Positions 43,570 to 51,885 are shown, counted from the stretch's first letter. The stretch is 64,000 nucleotides of DNA from an uncultured Sphingomonas sp. (GCF_913774285.1 NZ_CAJYHX010000029.1:1-64000); one strand, 5' to 3'. The notes: generated from the sequence alone by a model not told the origin. Program-made: numbers and translations.

Positions 43570-43757
43570 TGGGTAGTATCCTGCCGCGCCCTGGCGATGA
43601 ATGATTCGAGATCGTCTAGGGTGTAACGGACGGCTCGACCTATCAAGATGTAGGAGAGCCGCCCCGCCTTGCGTTCCTTGCGCAAGGTCTTGGTGCAGAG
43701 CCTGAGCCTGTCTGCCGCCTCTGTTTCCGTGAGAAGAGTGCTAGGCATCATGTTCAT
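43461..43757 (-). CDS. Excisionase-like helix-turn-helix protein
   Basis: A 98-aa protein with an AlpA/MerR-like DNA-binding fold near the N terminus: LLTETEAADRLRLCTKTLRKE, trimmed here to its core TETEAADRLRLC, followed by GRAVRYTLDDLESFI. Its long Ser/Thr-rich tail overlaps the integrase start by 109 bases. Proteins like this guide excision or regulate int. Three ATGs cluster at the start; the first, at 43757, is used. Confidence 0.8.
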   Translation of the reverse strand: MNMMPSTLLTETEAADRLRLCTKTLRKERKAGRLSYILIGRAVRYTLDDLESFIARARQDTTQCQSTNRVSRPTTTTTSSGKVVAFTARQGSKRSAKR

Positions 43758-44049
43758 GCTGCCCCCCTTCGGCTGACTGCTCGGGGCCGTCGGTTGATGC
43801 CAGAGCAGCCGCGTTGAGCGCATTTGCCAGCGCCTGGGCGGTTGCCTGATCCCCGTGCCACCCATGCAGAACGGAAACAGACGTCGAGCCGACCACCCAA
43901 TAGCGATCGTCCGCGTCGAAGCTATGGGCGCGAAACGGCGGCCGCTTGTGGATCTCGTTCGGCTTGCCTACCCACGCGCCGACCAAACCCAACGCCCATT
44001 CGCCAGTCACGGTCGACGCGGAAAATTCGTCCTGCGCTGTCGACATCAT
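43741..44049 (-). CDS. Phage protein of unknown function
   Basis: A 102-aa soluble protein with no domain I recognise. It opens MMSTAQDEFSAS and has an aromatic-rich middle (DADDRYWVVGSTS) and an Ala-rich helix. It overlaps the MT-A70 gene upstream in ATGA and the excisionase-like gene downstream by 17 bases, so it belongs to the early operon. Confidence 0.65.
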   Translation of the reverse strand: MMSTAQDEFSASTVTGEWALGLVGAWVGKPNEIHKRPPFRAHSFDADDRYWVVGSTSVSVLHGWHGDQATAQALANALNAAALASTDGPEQSAEGGQHEHDA

Positions 44050-45032
44050 GCGCGCTCCGAGAAAAGGTCGACGTCGTTGCCCCAGCAGTCCCAGCCGGAG
44101 CGACGCTGGCGGGCGAACAACTCGACATAAGGACCAGCATAGAGGGCCTCGACGTCCGCGATCATGCTGTCGGGCTTGCGGCTGTGCTCGCGCACCGGCG
44201 CCACCAGCAGGTTGCGGACGCGGCGCGATTGGACGCGCGGCTTGCCGATCGTGCCCACGAGGTAGAACTCGGCCGCCGATCGGAACACATAGCCGGTGCC
44301 GAACGCCCAGGTGCGATCGGTCGACGTGCGCTTCGCCCAGGCACCGGCACTTTTGAAGGTGAACCCCCACGCGCGCAGCAGCTCGATCGCGCGGTCGAGC
44401 AGCGGCGCGGTCGCCCACATGATCAGCGCGCAGTCGGGCGCGGCGAGCCGCGCGACCGGCAAGCGGGCGAGATCCGCGATCGACATGCACGGGTAATGCG
44501 CCACCGGGTTCTTCGCCTCGCCCTTGATCGAGAAGTTTGCAAAGCGCCACGGCGGATCCGCATAGATCACGCCGTAGCCGCCTGGCCGCAGTTCGCCGAA
44601 TGGCCACTCGGCCGAGGCCCGTGCCGGCGGCGCGAGCACCGCCGGGGGCGTTGGCAGAGTCGGGGTGCCCAAGTCGCCGCCGAACAGTTCGAGGTTGCCG
44701 GCGGCCTGTAGCCGCCGGCGGGACATCGTCTGTCGGACGTTGAACGCGTGGTGATCCCGATCGTAGCCGAGGTGGCACCGCTGGCACATGGCGCGCAGGT
44801 TCTCGTCCGCGCAGTTCTCGGGCTGGTGGTCGAGGTGTGCGACGGTGAGCACCACCGGCGAGCCGGTGACGCTATGCGGGGCGCCGTTCACCTCGGGGCA
44901 GCGGCCCTCATGCGAGTGCCCACATTCCCCCTGACACTCGCATCGATCGCCGGCACGTTCCTTGCGGATGCGCAGGCTGGTGACGGGCCAGTCAGATGGA
45001 TAGCGCGCGCGATTTTCTGGACTAATCGGCAT
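44046..45032 (-). CDS. HNH-like domain fused to an MT-A70 adenine methyltransferase
   Basis: A 328-aa fusion. Residues about 15-105 look like an HNH nuclease module: CECQGECGH, a VAHLDHQPEN strand-helix and the Cys/His motif AMCQRCHLGYDRDHH. Residues about 140-328 are an MT-A70 methyltransferase with YGVIYADPPWRF (catalytic DPPW), ALIMWATAPL and a closing RSGWDCWGND. The methyltransferase should modify adenine-N6, probably to protect phage DNA; the nuclease-like half could bind or cut DNA. Start ATG at 45032 overlaps the C5-methyltransferase stop. Confidence 0.85.
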   Translation of the reverse strand: MPISPENRARYPSDWPVTSLRIRKERAGDRCECQGECGHSHEGRCPEVNGAPHSVTGSPVVLTVAHLDHQPENCADENLRAMCQRCHLGYDRDHHAFNVRQTMSRRRLQAAGNLELFGGDLGTPTLPTPPAVLAPPARASAEWPFGELRPGGYGVIYADPPWRFANFSIKGEAKNPVAHYPCMSIADLARLPVARLAAPDCALIMWATAPLLDRAIELLRAWGFTFKSAGAWAKRTSTDRTWAFGTGYVFRSAAEFYLVGTIGKPRVQSRRVRNLLVAPVREHSRKPDSMIADVEALYAGPYVELFARQRRSGWDCWGNDVDLFSERA

Positions 45033-46078
45033 CACGCGGCCCTCAGAACAAGCTGGCTTGCGCTGGCGGCTCGATCGCCAGCAGCTGCGCAAGCGCCGCC
45101 CGCTGCTTCCTCAGCCAGCAGTTCATGCAGTCGCACCCAAGCGAGAGCTACAGTGAGCGGCACGACGCCGTTCCCGCAGTGTCGAAGCCGCTCAATCCGG
45201 TCGGCCAACCCATCAGCCACTCGACGAACAGCGGGTTCAAGCGACGGCGCTCTGGCGATGATGTCGGACCAGATGGGGTCGGCTGGGCCAGGAGCGAACA
45301 GTGGGAAGTCGCCACGCGCTCCAGCGGCCGGCCCTTCTTCCCCCAAAGCTCCTCGTCGCTCTTCTGACTGTGCCCACTGCGATGATCGCGCGTCATAGGC
45401 GTCGGCCAAGTTTCCGCGGCGCCGGCTAGGGTGGTGCCGCCGGTCTGCCCAGGCGTTGGATTCTCCGCAGTTTGCGCCTGGCTCGTCACCGTTGCCGTCG
45501 GCCAAAGCGATGCCGCCGTGCGCAGATCCAACCTGCCCTCTCCGTGCGCGCCGGCCCCGTTGGTGTCCGAGGTGCGAACGGTCGGCCAAGAGGAAGCCGC
45601 GTTCTCGCCGGTGGCTTGCGTCGACCTCGGCCGCGCTGAATATTCCGAACGCAATGCGGCAGCCCAGTCGCTCCAGTGATGGGATTGCAACTTCGAGCTG
45701 TCCGTCGAGATTCCCGACGACGTTCTCGCGGAAGAAGGTGTCAGCCCCGCTTTGATCAAAGACTTCGATGGCACGGTCGAGCAGCCAACGGTCATCTTCG
45801 GCACCGAGGCGCTTACCGGCGACGCTGTTTCCCTGGCAGGGATCTCCCGACAGGACGCAATCCACTGCGCCGCGCCATGCTCCAGCGTCGAAGGTTCGCA
45901 GGTCAGACCAGACAGCAGCCGGATGAAGCCGCCCCGCTTCCATACTCGCGACCAAGCTTGCGGCTGCTGAGGCTTCCCTCTCCACGAAAGCGACGCAGCG
46001 CGCGTCGGGTCGAGCGATGCGGACGCCGAGGTCGAGGCCTCCGACGCCGGCGCAGAGGCTGAGGGTACGAAGAGCCAT
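45032..46078 (-). CDS. DNA cytosine-5 methyltransferase
   Basis: A 348-aa C5-methyltransferase. Motif I is SLCAGVGGLDLG near the N terminus, motif IV with the catalytic Cys is SGDPCQGNS, motif VI is ENVVGN, motif VIII is SHRRERGF, and the late motif RHCGNGVVPL matches motif X. The target-recognition region is short. No restriction enzyme is adjacent, so it is likely an orphan phage methylase that protects phage DNA from host restriction. It starts 2 bases after the next small gene ends. Confidence 0.9.
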   Translation of the reverse strand: MALRTLSLCAGVGGLDLGVRIARPDARCVAFVEREASAAASLVASMEAGRLHPAAVWSDLRTFDAGAWRGAVDCVLSGDPCQGNSVAGKRLGAEDDRWLLDRAIEVFDQSGADTFFRENVVGNLDGQLEVAIPSLERLGCRIAFGIFSAAEVDASHRRERGFLLADRSHLGHQRGRRARRGQVGSAHGGIALADGNGDEPGANCGESNAWADRRHHPSRRRGNLADAYDARSSQWAQSEERRGALGEEGPAAGARGDFPLFAPGPADPIWSDIIARAPSLEPAVRRVADGLADRIERLRHCGNGVVPLTVALAWVRLHELLAEEAAGGACAAAGDRAASASQLVLRAA

Positions 46079-46079
46079 G

Positions 46080-46388
46080 TCAAAGGTCACCTCTCTCGCC
46101 CAGCATGCGCGCCTGCAGCTCGTATGCACGCTGCGGCGACATGCTGGGGATGGTCGCAGCCGGTACCTTCGATGGCACCGGCAAGTTGAGGAATGCGCCC
46201 GCTTGGCGGCGAGCGGTGGCGTGATCGCCCCAGCGGCGCTGGTGGTGCGCTTCGGTGATCGCGATGCGGATCTCCGCCGGCAGGCGCTGCTGGCAGCGCT
46301 CGCAGAGCCGGGAGAAGCGCACTCGCTCTCGCCCGCAGCCGATGACATCGCACAGCTGGGCGGTTGGGGAGGGACGGCGGCGCTTCAC
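46080..46388 (-). CDS. Small Cys-containing phage protein
   Basis: A 102-aa basic protein with four cysteines near residues 13-35 (CDVIGCGRERVRFSRLCERC), which could bind one zinc. The rest is helical. It starts with GTG at 46388, overlapping the stop of a tiny membrane ORF in GTGA. Function unknown. Confidence 0.65.
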   Translation of the reverse strand: MKRRRPSPTAQLCDVIGCGRERVRFSRLCERCQQRLPAEIRIAITEAHHQRRWGDHATARRQAGAFLNLPVPSKVPAATIPSMSPQRAYELQARMLGERGDL

Positions 46389-46516
46389 CGGCGGCGCTCC
46401 CCGACGACGGCGCCGATCGCCAGAATGAACAAGCCGAGCATGACGGCGATCGAAAGCAGTACCGTGCCGGCGGCGCGGACGCGGGCTGCAGCTCGTTGAC
46501 AATCGACGCGGATCAC
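46385..46516 (-). CDS. 43-aa single-helix membrane peptide
   Basis: Starts with GTG, with GGAGG about 8 bases upstream. The product has a basic N terminus (MIRVDCQRAAARVRA), one strong membrane helix (TVLLSIAVMLGLFILAIGAV) and the tail GERRR. It overlaps both neighbours in GTGA, a layout that implies translational coupling and supports it as real despite its size. Confidence 0.6.
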   Translation of the reverse strand: MIRVDCQRAAARVRAAGTVLLSIAVMLGLFILAIGAVVGERRR

Positions 46517-46647
46517 GGCCGCGCCTCCACCTGGGCGTTGGCGCAGGCACTCTCCCGCCGATCGGCCAGGGCAACCAGCAAAGCGGCCACGATCAGGACG
46601 AGGATGGAGATCTCGCGCGCGATTGCTCGGACGGTGTGCTTGTCCAT
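46513..46647 (-). CDS. 44-aa single-helix membrane peptide
   Basis: ATG at 46647. An N-terminal charged helix (MDKHTVRAIAREI) leads into a membrane segment (SILVLIVAALLVALA) and a short polar tail. Its stop overlaps the next GTG start. Together with the following peptide it forms a pair of coupled membrane micro-ORFs. Function unknown; a lysis or regulatory role is possible but not shown. Confidence 0.6.
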   Translation of the reverse strand: MDKHTVRAIAREISILVLIVAALLVALADRRESACANAQVEARP

Positions 46648-46652
46648 CGCCT

Positions 46653-47012
46653 TCACAGCCCCAGCGCCGACTTGTAGGTTTCGAGAATCTCCTCCGCTTC
46701 GTCGCGGTGGTGCTTCTCCATCCGCCGCATCTTGACGATTGCGCGCATGGCCTTGCCGTCGAACCCGGTCGATTTCGCCTCCGCGTAGACGTCGTTGATG
46801 TCGGCCGCGATGCCGGCCTTTTCCTCCTCCAGGCGCTCGATGCGCTCGATGAACTGTTTCAACTCCTGCGCGGACGTATCCGGGTTGGCTTTGATCGGAT
46901 CGGCGGGCTTGGCGGCCTTCTTGCCCTTGCCTGTAGCGGGTACGAACGGCGTGGGCACATGGCGCAGCGAGCCGTCGCCCGCGCGCTCCTGGCGCATGGT
47001 CATAGTGGTCAC
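46653..47012 (-). CDS. GapR-like (DUF2312) DNA-binding protein
   Basis: A 119-aa protein. The C-terminal 75 residues (SAQELKQFIERIERLEEE to AIVKMRRM) match DUF2312/GapR, an alphaproteobacterial chromatin protein that forms a coiled-coil clamp on overtwisted DNA ahead of replication and transcription. A Lys/Pro-rich extension precedes it. GTG at 47012 has AGGA upstream; ATGs at 47003 and 46997 are alternatives. A phage copy may aid phage replication or compete with the host protein. Confidence 0.85.
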   Translation of the reverse strand: MTTMTMRQERAGDGSLRHVPTPFVPATGKGKKAAKPADPIKANPDTSAQELKQFIERIERLEEEKAGIAADINDVYAEAKSTGFDGKAMRAIVKMRRMEKHHRDEAEEILETYKSALGL

Positions 47013-47152
47013 AGGAAAATCCTCATGATGGCGGTGATGCCGAAGCCGACGACGAGTCCGCCGGGCAGGTTGAAGATGAGCCGCGCGGCCGGGCTGGCCT
47101 CGGGCTGGCATGTGGCGCAATTGCAGCCCAGGACGCGGCGGAAGCTGCTCAC
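47009..47152 (-). CDS. 47-aa hydrophobic phage peptide
   Basis: GTG start at 47152 overlapping the previous stop in GTGA. It has an N-terminal Cys pair (LGCNCATC) and a C-terminal membrane helix (ARLIFNLPGGLVVGFGITAI). It ends 4 bases into the GapR-like start. Function unknown. Confidence 0.5.
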   Translation of the reverse strand: MSSFRRVLGCNCATCQPEASPAARLIFNLPGGLVVGFGITAIMRIFL

Positions 47153-47565
47153 TGTGCTGCGCCGCTCTGGCAGCGCGTGCAGGTACCCCGCTCCAGCGTG
47201 CAGACGCCCGCAGTGCCGGTGCACGGCTCGTCGGCCGTGCAGCCGCACCGCATGCAAACGGTGGGGTGGCGATCGACCGGATCGTTCGCGAGCTGGTCAT
47301 AGGTGGCGACGTCGAGCGGGATGATCTTGGCAATCGCCGCGATCACCTCCCGATGCCTGGCGCTGGTGCCAGGGCGCTCCAGCTGCTCGATCAGCCGCAG
47401 GGCAGAAGCGCGATCGAGAGGGAAGGCGCGGGCTTGGCTGAGGCGGCGGGCCAGATCGTAGCGGGTAAGCCCCGCCGCCTTACGGCGCAGCTCCAGATAC
47501 AGGGCGGCCGTCATGCGCGTGGGGGCGCGGCGGGTGGCGGGGACGTGCGTGTTGGGCAGCAGCAT
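47149..47565 (-). CDS. Helix-turn-helix-like phage protein with a Cys cluster
   Basis: A 138-aa protein. The middle (ALYLELRRKAAGLTRYDLARRL) has the spacing of an XRE-like helix-turn-helix, and the C-terminal 30 residues carry six or seven Cys (VCMRCGCTADEPC then CTLERGTCTRC) that could bind zinc. It follows the primase-helicase gene in a TGATG overlap. Function is unknown; a regulator is the best guess. Confidence 0.6.
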   Translation of the reverse strand: MLLPNTHVPATRRAPTRMTAALYLELRRKAAGLTRYDLARRLSQARAFPLDRASALRLIEQLERPGTSARHREVIAAIAKIIPLDVATYDQLANDPVDRHPTVCMRCGCTADEPCTGTAGVCTLERGTCTRCQSGAAQ

Positions 47566-50285
47566 CAAAAGCGCTCCTTCGCTTTGGCTTGTTGACGTTC
47601 GGGAGGATTGGCGAAGACCCAGCAGGTCACGGTTTTGCCGGTCTTCGATTTGACAGACTTCACATCGATGAAGCGGCGGGCCTTCGAGCCCTTGAGCAGC
47701 CGTTTCAGCTCGGTGATCAGGCAGGGGAGCTGCAGGCGCAGATCGGCGCACCGCGTCTCGAATTGCGGCAGGTTGATCGCGATCAGCTCGGGGTTGAGGC
47801 TGTGGTCGATCGGCCGCTCGGTGCGCGGATCCTCCAGGCTCTCGATGTGGTCGAAGCGCTCCCAGAACAGCTCGACGCTCGGGTGATCGGTCTCGACCGA
47901 GCGCTGACGCTCCAGCAGCATTTGGCCGATCAGGTCGTGCGCTTCGCCGACGACGCGGCCCGGCAGGGGCTTGAGCAGCGTCGCTGCCATGGCGTCCAGC
48001 ATCGCGGCGATCTGGGCATGGTTCTTGACCAGGCGGCCGTTCCGCACGCCCTCGATCATCGCGAGCGCGGTCTCCCGCTTGGCGAACGCCTTGCGATATT
48101 CGGCGAGGATCGCCTCCTCGGCTTTCACCACATGCACGACGAAGCCGGAGAGCGTCTCGACGTCCGCGCGCGACAGGGCCTCGCCTGCGCGCTTGCCGGC
48201 GGCCGAGAAGAGTGACTTGTCGAAGTGCATGCCCATGATGCGCTCGCGGAGCGCGGGCGAGGCCTCGACGGGCGCGTTCTGGGCAATCACCACGGCGCCG
48301 CGGAACGGCGGCTCGAAGGTCTCCATGCCGCCATTTGCGATCGCGCGGGTGCGCACGGCGCGGCCGTTATAGGCGGTTTTCAGCTCGTCCCACTCGAATC
48401 GCTTGCTGTGCGGCGTATCCTGATTGCGGTCGCCTTCGATCAGCACCACGGGCAGGTTGCCTACTTGGCCGAGCGTCCGCGCGATGCCGGCGCTGGTCGC
48501 CTTGGTGGGATCGAAGCCTTCGTAATTGACGCGCCCGAGCAGCTTCCAAAGGAACTCCAGCAGCGTCGTCTTGCCGGTGCCGGGCTCGCCGGTCATTTCG
48601 AGGAAGCCAAGGCTGTCCTGCTCGCGGCGGACATGGTCGGCGAACAGCGCCAGGCACCAGAAGGCAAGGGTGACGATGCCCTTCGGCCCGTAGGCGACGT
48701 GCAGCGGCTCCAGCCAGCTCAGGTCGAGCTTGTCGGCATCATAGTCGATCCGCAGCATGCGCTCCGAGGTGCGCAGCTTCACCGACCGCTTGCCGAGCAC
48801 GAAGAAATCCTCGTCGTTCGGCTGGTAGACGCGGCCCTTGTGCACGGCGACGTCGCCGAAAATCCACGCCTCGTGCTCGATCGAATAGCCGGTGAACTGG
48901 ATCGCATCGACGACGCGGATGTTCGTCCACTGCTGCTGCATCAGCTTGTCGATCTGGTACTGATTGCCGGTCCACTGCGCGCCAGGCGCGACGCTCGCGA
49001 GCCGCTTTTTGAAGTCGCCCGATCCGGAGCATGCGGCGCCGGTGAAGGTGGCTTTCAGCTGCTGCCCGTTGGGGAAGGAGACGCGCAGGAAATAGGCGCC
49101 TTCCTCAAGGTTGGGGTCGCGCTGGAAATAGAGGGTGCGGAACGTGCAGTTCGCCAGCTCCTCGATCGCGACAGCGCGCTCAGCAGCCTTGTTCCACTGG
49201 TCGTCGAAGGGCAGCGCCGCGAAGTCGGCGAATTCCGGATCCTGGCTTTCGAGCAGCGACTGCAGCTCGCCCTGAATCCGCTCGATCGAGAAGTTTGCCC
49301 AGAGCTGCTTGCCGCCGAAGGTGAGCGGGAACGACTCGAGCCGCTTGCGCTCATAGACGAGCAGCGCCTTCGCGGTGGCGGTCGCGGCGATCGTGATCTC
49401 GCCGTTCCAGCGATATTCGTCGAGGTCGCTCGGCTCCAGCTTGTCGATCTGGGCGAGATCGTTCCAGTCGCGCTTTTCACCCTCGCCATCCGGACGCACT
49501 TGGGCGGCGCCGCAGCGCCAGCCATCCTTGCGCGCCTGCTCGACGAACTTGCGGGTGAACTTCACGCCGGCAGCGCCGACGTCGAACGCCCAGATCAGCT
49601 TAGGCGTGGCGATGTTCAGCTCGCCGCATAGCCGGCGTAGCTCGGCAAGGAAGTGCTCGGGATAGACGTTGCAGGACATCGCCGAGACGGCGTGCACCTT
49701 GCCCTTCTGCACCAGGGCGATCGCATCGAAGACGCCCTCAGTGATCCACACCTCGCCCGCGCGGGCAAGCGCTGCCATGTCGTGCTTTGGGTACAGCCAG
49801 CAATGGCCCCGCCAGTTCGATCCGACGCTGAACCGCGCCTTCTTCTTCCCGAAGCGGCTGGGTTGGTCGATCAGCCGTTCCCAATAGCCGGCGCCGGGCA
49901 GCGGGAAGCGCACGGTTGCGCTGGTGAGTCCGAGGTCGGGATCGCGATACCATTCCTGCGCGAAGGCGCCGCGCAGGGGCGCCAGGTCGAAACCGCGCGC
50001 GTGCAAGAGGTAGGCGTCGGCCGCCGCGTTCGGCTCCTCGCGGCTCTGCTTGTGGCGGTTCGACCAGTTCTCGAAAAGCTCGGGGTAAAGATCCTTGACG
50101 TGGGTATCGGCGCCGCACTTGTTCTGGCGGCCGCACTTCACCACCCACGGGTTGTCAGCGCGGGCGTACGCTTCCTTCTTGCCGCACTGCTCGCAGCGGC
50201 CTTCCTGCAGCCAGGCGCCCTTTTCCTTGAAGCCGTAATCGCGCTTCAGGTTGGCCAGAACGTCCTTGAGCAAATCATCGCGCAT
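47565..50285 (-). CDS. Phage primase-helicase (Toprim plus AAA+ domain)
   Basis: A 906-aa replication protein. A zinc ribbon (CEQCGKKEAY ... CGRQNKCGAD) opens it, a Toprim primase core follows with VWITEGVFDAIAL and IWAFDVGAAG (about 190-260), and the C-terminal half has an ATPase/helicase with Walker A GEPGTGKTTLLE (about 545) and a likely Walker B VVLIEGDRNQ. This layout resembles P4-alpha-like and DUF927-type primase-helicases that start phage replication. It is the largest gene of the early operon. Confidence 0.88.
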   Translation of the reverse strand: MRDDLLKDVLANLKRDYGFKEKGAWLQEGRCEQCGKKEAYARADNPWVVKCGRQNKCGADTHVKDLYPELFENWSNRHKQSREEPNAAADAYLLHARGFDLAPLRGAFAQEWYRDPDLGLTSATVRFPLPGAGYWERLIDQPSRFGKKKARFSVGSNWRGHCWLYPKHDMAALARAGEVWITEGVFDAIALVQKGKVHAVSAMSCNVYPEHFLAELRRLCGELNIATPKLIWAFDVGAAGVKFTRKFVEQARKDGWRCGAAQVRPDGEGEKRDWNDLAQIDKLEPSDLDEYRWNGEITIAATATAKALLVYERKRLESFPLTFGGKQLWANFSIERIQGELQSLLESQDPEFADFAALPFDDQWNKAAERAVAIEELANCTFRTLYFQRDPNLEEGAYFLRVSFPNGQQLKATFTGAACSGSGDFKKRLASVAPGAQWTGNQYQIDKLMQQQWTNIRVVDAIQFTGYSIEHEAWIFGDVAVHKGRVYQPNDEDFFVLGKRSVKLRTSERMLRIDYDADKLDLSWLEPLHVAYGPKGIVTLAFWCLALFADHVRREQDSLGFLEMTGEPGTGKTTLLEFLWKLLGRVNYEGFDPTKATSAGIARTLGQVGNLPVVLIEGDRNQDTPHSKRFEWDELKTAYNGRAVRTRAIANGGMETFEPPFRGAVVIAQNAPVEASPALRERIMGMHFDKSLFSAAGKRAGEALSRADVETLSGFVVHVVKAEEAILAEYRKAFAKRETALAMIEGVRNGRLVKNHAQIAAMLDAMAATLLKPLPGRVVGEAHDLIGQMLLERQRSVETDHPSVELFWERFDHIESLEDPRTERPIDHSLNPELIAINLPQFETRCADLRLQLPCLITELKRLLKGSKARRFIDVKSVKSKTGKTVTCWVFANPPERQQAKAKERF

Positions 50286-50390
50286 TGGGTGGTGTGGTCT
50301 TTCGCAGGCAAGCGGAGGGCGTTCCCAGAAGCGGGGTGCTTCGGGCTGGGCAGTCGGGTTTCAGTTCGGCCGGCGTGGTGCCGGCGGGCG

Positions 50391-50687
50391 TCAGCCGCTC
50401 ACGAGATCGGCGGCGATCCTGTCGTCATTGGCCGGCGGCGGCGGTGCATCGTCGTTGGCGGGCTCGCGCCATTTGCCGGTGGGCAGGTGCAGCGCCGGGT
50501 TCGGCTTCATGCCCCGCACGACGAAGCGGACGGCGATGATCTGAGCAACGAAGGCGCATCCGCAGTCGTCATTTTCACACAGGAGGCGCGCCTCCCGGAT
50601 GGTGTGCGTGATCTGCTCGCTTGTTCGGCAGCTCACCGCTGAGCCGCACTCCGGGCAGGAAAAGAAAAGGCGTCGTTTGACGGTCAT
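50391..50687 (-). CDS. ogr: Ogr/Delta-like zinc-finger late-gene activator
   Basis: A 98-aa protein with the Ogr/Delta zinc finger: SCPECGSAV near residue 10 and, after about 25 residues, CENDDCGCAF. P2 Ogr binds upstream of late promoters and recruits RNA polymerase to switch on head, tail and lysis genes. The start at 50687 overlaps the CII-like gene in ATGA. About 15 bases past its stop a 6-bp hairpin, GCCGGC-N5-GCCGGC (50369-50385), may end this transcript section. Confidence 0.85.
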   Translation of the reverse strand: MTVKRRLFFSCPECGSAVSCRTSEQITHTIREARLLCENDDCGCAFVAQIIAVRFVVRGMKPNPALHLPTGKWREPANDDAPPPPANDDRIAADLVSG

Positions 50688-51175
50688 AGGGTGCCCCCCG
50701 CGATTTGCCGCGGCCCCGCGCCACGGCGAAAGATGGCGCCTAAGCGGCGCGCGATGGTGTTGGTGGCCTGCTGCAGCTCGGCCGTCTCGGTCATCGCGCG
50801 CAGCACATGCGCGCGGCTGGCGTTCGGCCGCGTGGCGGCGAGCGTGTGCTCGAAAGCCTCACCGAATTCTCTGGCCGTCTCCGCGAGATCGTCGACCAGC
50901 GCTAGGTGGCACGGATCGAGGACGATCGCGCGGCACTCGCTTGCAGCCTGATACACCGCGAGGAAGGGAAGCTCCTCGCCACCGGCATCTGCGAACGCCA
51001 TGTCGAGTGCGAATGCCTGCGCCAGTGTCGGTGTGGTTCCGAGATCAGGATCGGCCCAATTGTAGAAGGTTCGCTCGCCCACCTGGGCAGCAGCGGCGGC
51101 GCGCTTCGCGCCGATCCGCTCGCCGATGGTAAATGCGGCATGTGCCCAAGTGCCCGGAATGCGTTGCTTCGTCAT
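50684..51175 (-). CDS. CII-like phage regulatory protein
   Basis: A 163-aa protein. Its N terminus (HAAFTIGERIGAKRAAAAAQ then VGERTFYNWADPD) reads as a helix-turn-helix in which the turn is followed by a WADPD wing, and the rest is helical. P2-group phages carry a CII-type early regulator in this position, between Cro and the early genes, so that is the likely role. No enzyme motif is present. Confidence 0.7.
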   Translation of the reverse strand: MTKQRIPGTWAHAAFTIGERIGAKRAAAAAQVGERTFYNWADPDLGTTPTLAQAFALDMAFADAGGEELPFLAVYQAASECRAIVLDPCHLALVDDLAETAREFGEAFEHTLAATRPNASRAHVLRAMTETAELQQATNTIARRLGAIFRRGAGPRQIAGGTL

Positions 51176-51280
51176 CGGCTCGTCTCGGCTTGATGAAAAG
51201 GGCCACCACCATCGCAGGGAGAGGGAACAATGGTGGTGGCCAGGCCCACAGTGCGACCCGTGGGGTTATCCGGTGCGCGG

Positions 51281-51484
51281 TCAGCCACGTTGCGGCCTTG
51301 CGAAGCGAATCTGCAGCAAGCCGAGCTGGTTTTTCTCGAGCGCGATTTTCCAGCCTGCGGCGTTGTCGATGTTGGCGACACCGATCGGCTCGTTCTGCAG
51401 CTCAGCGCCTCTTGGTTGAAGGTCGGTGAGCGCAGCGAGCATGTGGCCCATCGTGCGGACAGTATGCGTGGCAATTTCAGTCAT
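51281..51484 (-). CDS. Small phage protein of unknown function
   Basis: A 67-aa protein starting MTEIATHTVRTMGHMLAAL, with no domain I recognise. It overlaps the Cro-like gene by 8 bases and precedes the CII-like gene. A frame on the opposite strand is probably only its shadow. Confidence 0.55.
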   Translation of the reverse strand: MTEIATHTVRTMGHMLAALTDLQPRGAELQNEPIGVANIDNAAGWKIALEKNQLGLLQIRFARPQRG

Positions 51485-51800
51485 TCGAATTGCCTTGCGG
51501 CAAAATCGCATCGCGATCGCACGCGACTGCGTTAGGGCGTCCCACTAAAGCGTCTACAGCCGTTCCGTTAGCTGATTGGGCATGATCTTGCGGGTAGATA
51601 TCTGGCCGAAGCTCGTGGCGCGAGATGCCGCTCAAGCGTTCGACTTCGAGCACATGCTCCGCGGGCAGAGGCTTCCCGTCCTTCAGCCACCCAAAAACTG
51701 TAGATTGCCGGCGGTCGATCCACCGGCCGAATGCAGATTGTGAGCCGGCGGCCCGAACTGCTTTGGCAAGCGGCGTATCCAGATGCGCTTCTAACGACAT
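51477..51800 (-). CDS. Cro/YdaS-like repressor
   Basis: A 107-aa protein whose first 60 residues form a Cro/YdaS-type helix-turn-helix: TPLAKAVRAAGSQSAFGRW, then RRQSTVFGWLKDGKPLPAEH with the recognition helix. It is the first leftward gene from the switch region and should turn off the divergent CI repressor and favour the lytic program. Its start codon lies beside a half-copy of the operator (TAACGA). Confidence 0.85.
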   Translation of the reverse strand: MSLEAHLDTPLAKAVRAAGSQSAFGRWIDRRQSTVFGWLKDGKPLPAEHVLEVERLSGISRHELRPDIYPQDHAQSANGTAVDALVGRPNAVACDRDAILPQGNSND

Positions 51801-51810
51801 ACCTACCGAC

Positions 51811-51873
51811 TAACGATATGACGTTAAGCTATCAAGAGGGAAAACGATGTGGGCTTCTAACGTCGTATCGTTA
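51811..51873. promoter_or_regulatory. Two operators of the phage CI/Cro switch
   Basis: Two nearly identical 16-bp palindromes: TAACGATATGACGTTA at 51811-51826 and TAACGTCGTATCGTTA at 51858-51873 (the second, reversed, differs by one base). They lie between the divergent cro and cI genes, 47 bases apart. A possible third half-site TAACGA starts at 51792 at the cro start. Confidence 0.8.
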
Positions 51874-51885
51874 GACATCGAATGC

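Noticed and set aside
51230..51535. A plus-strand gene opposite the small phage gene and Cro
   Set aside because: Antisense to the early operon; no domain, and the minus-strand genes have ordered overlaps and good starts.
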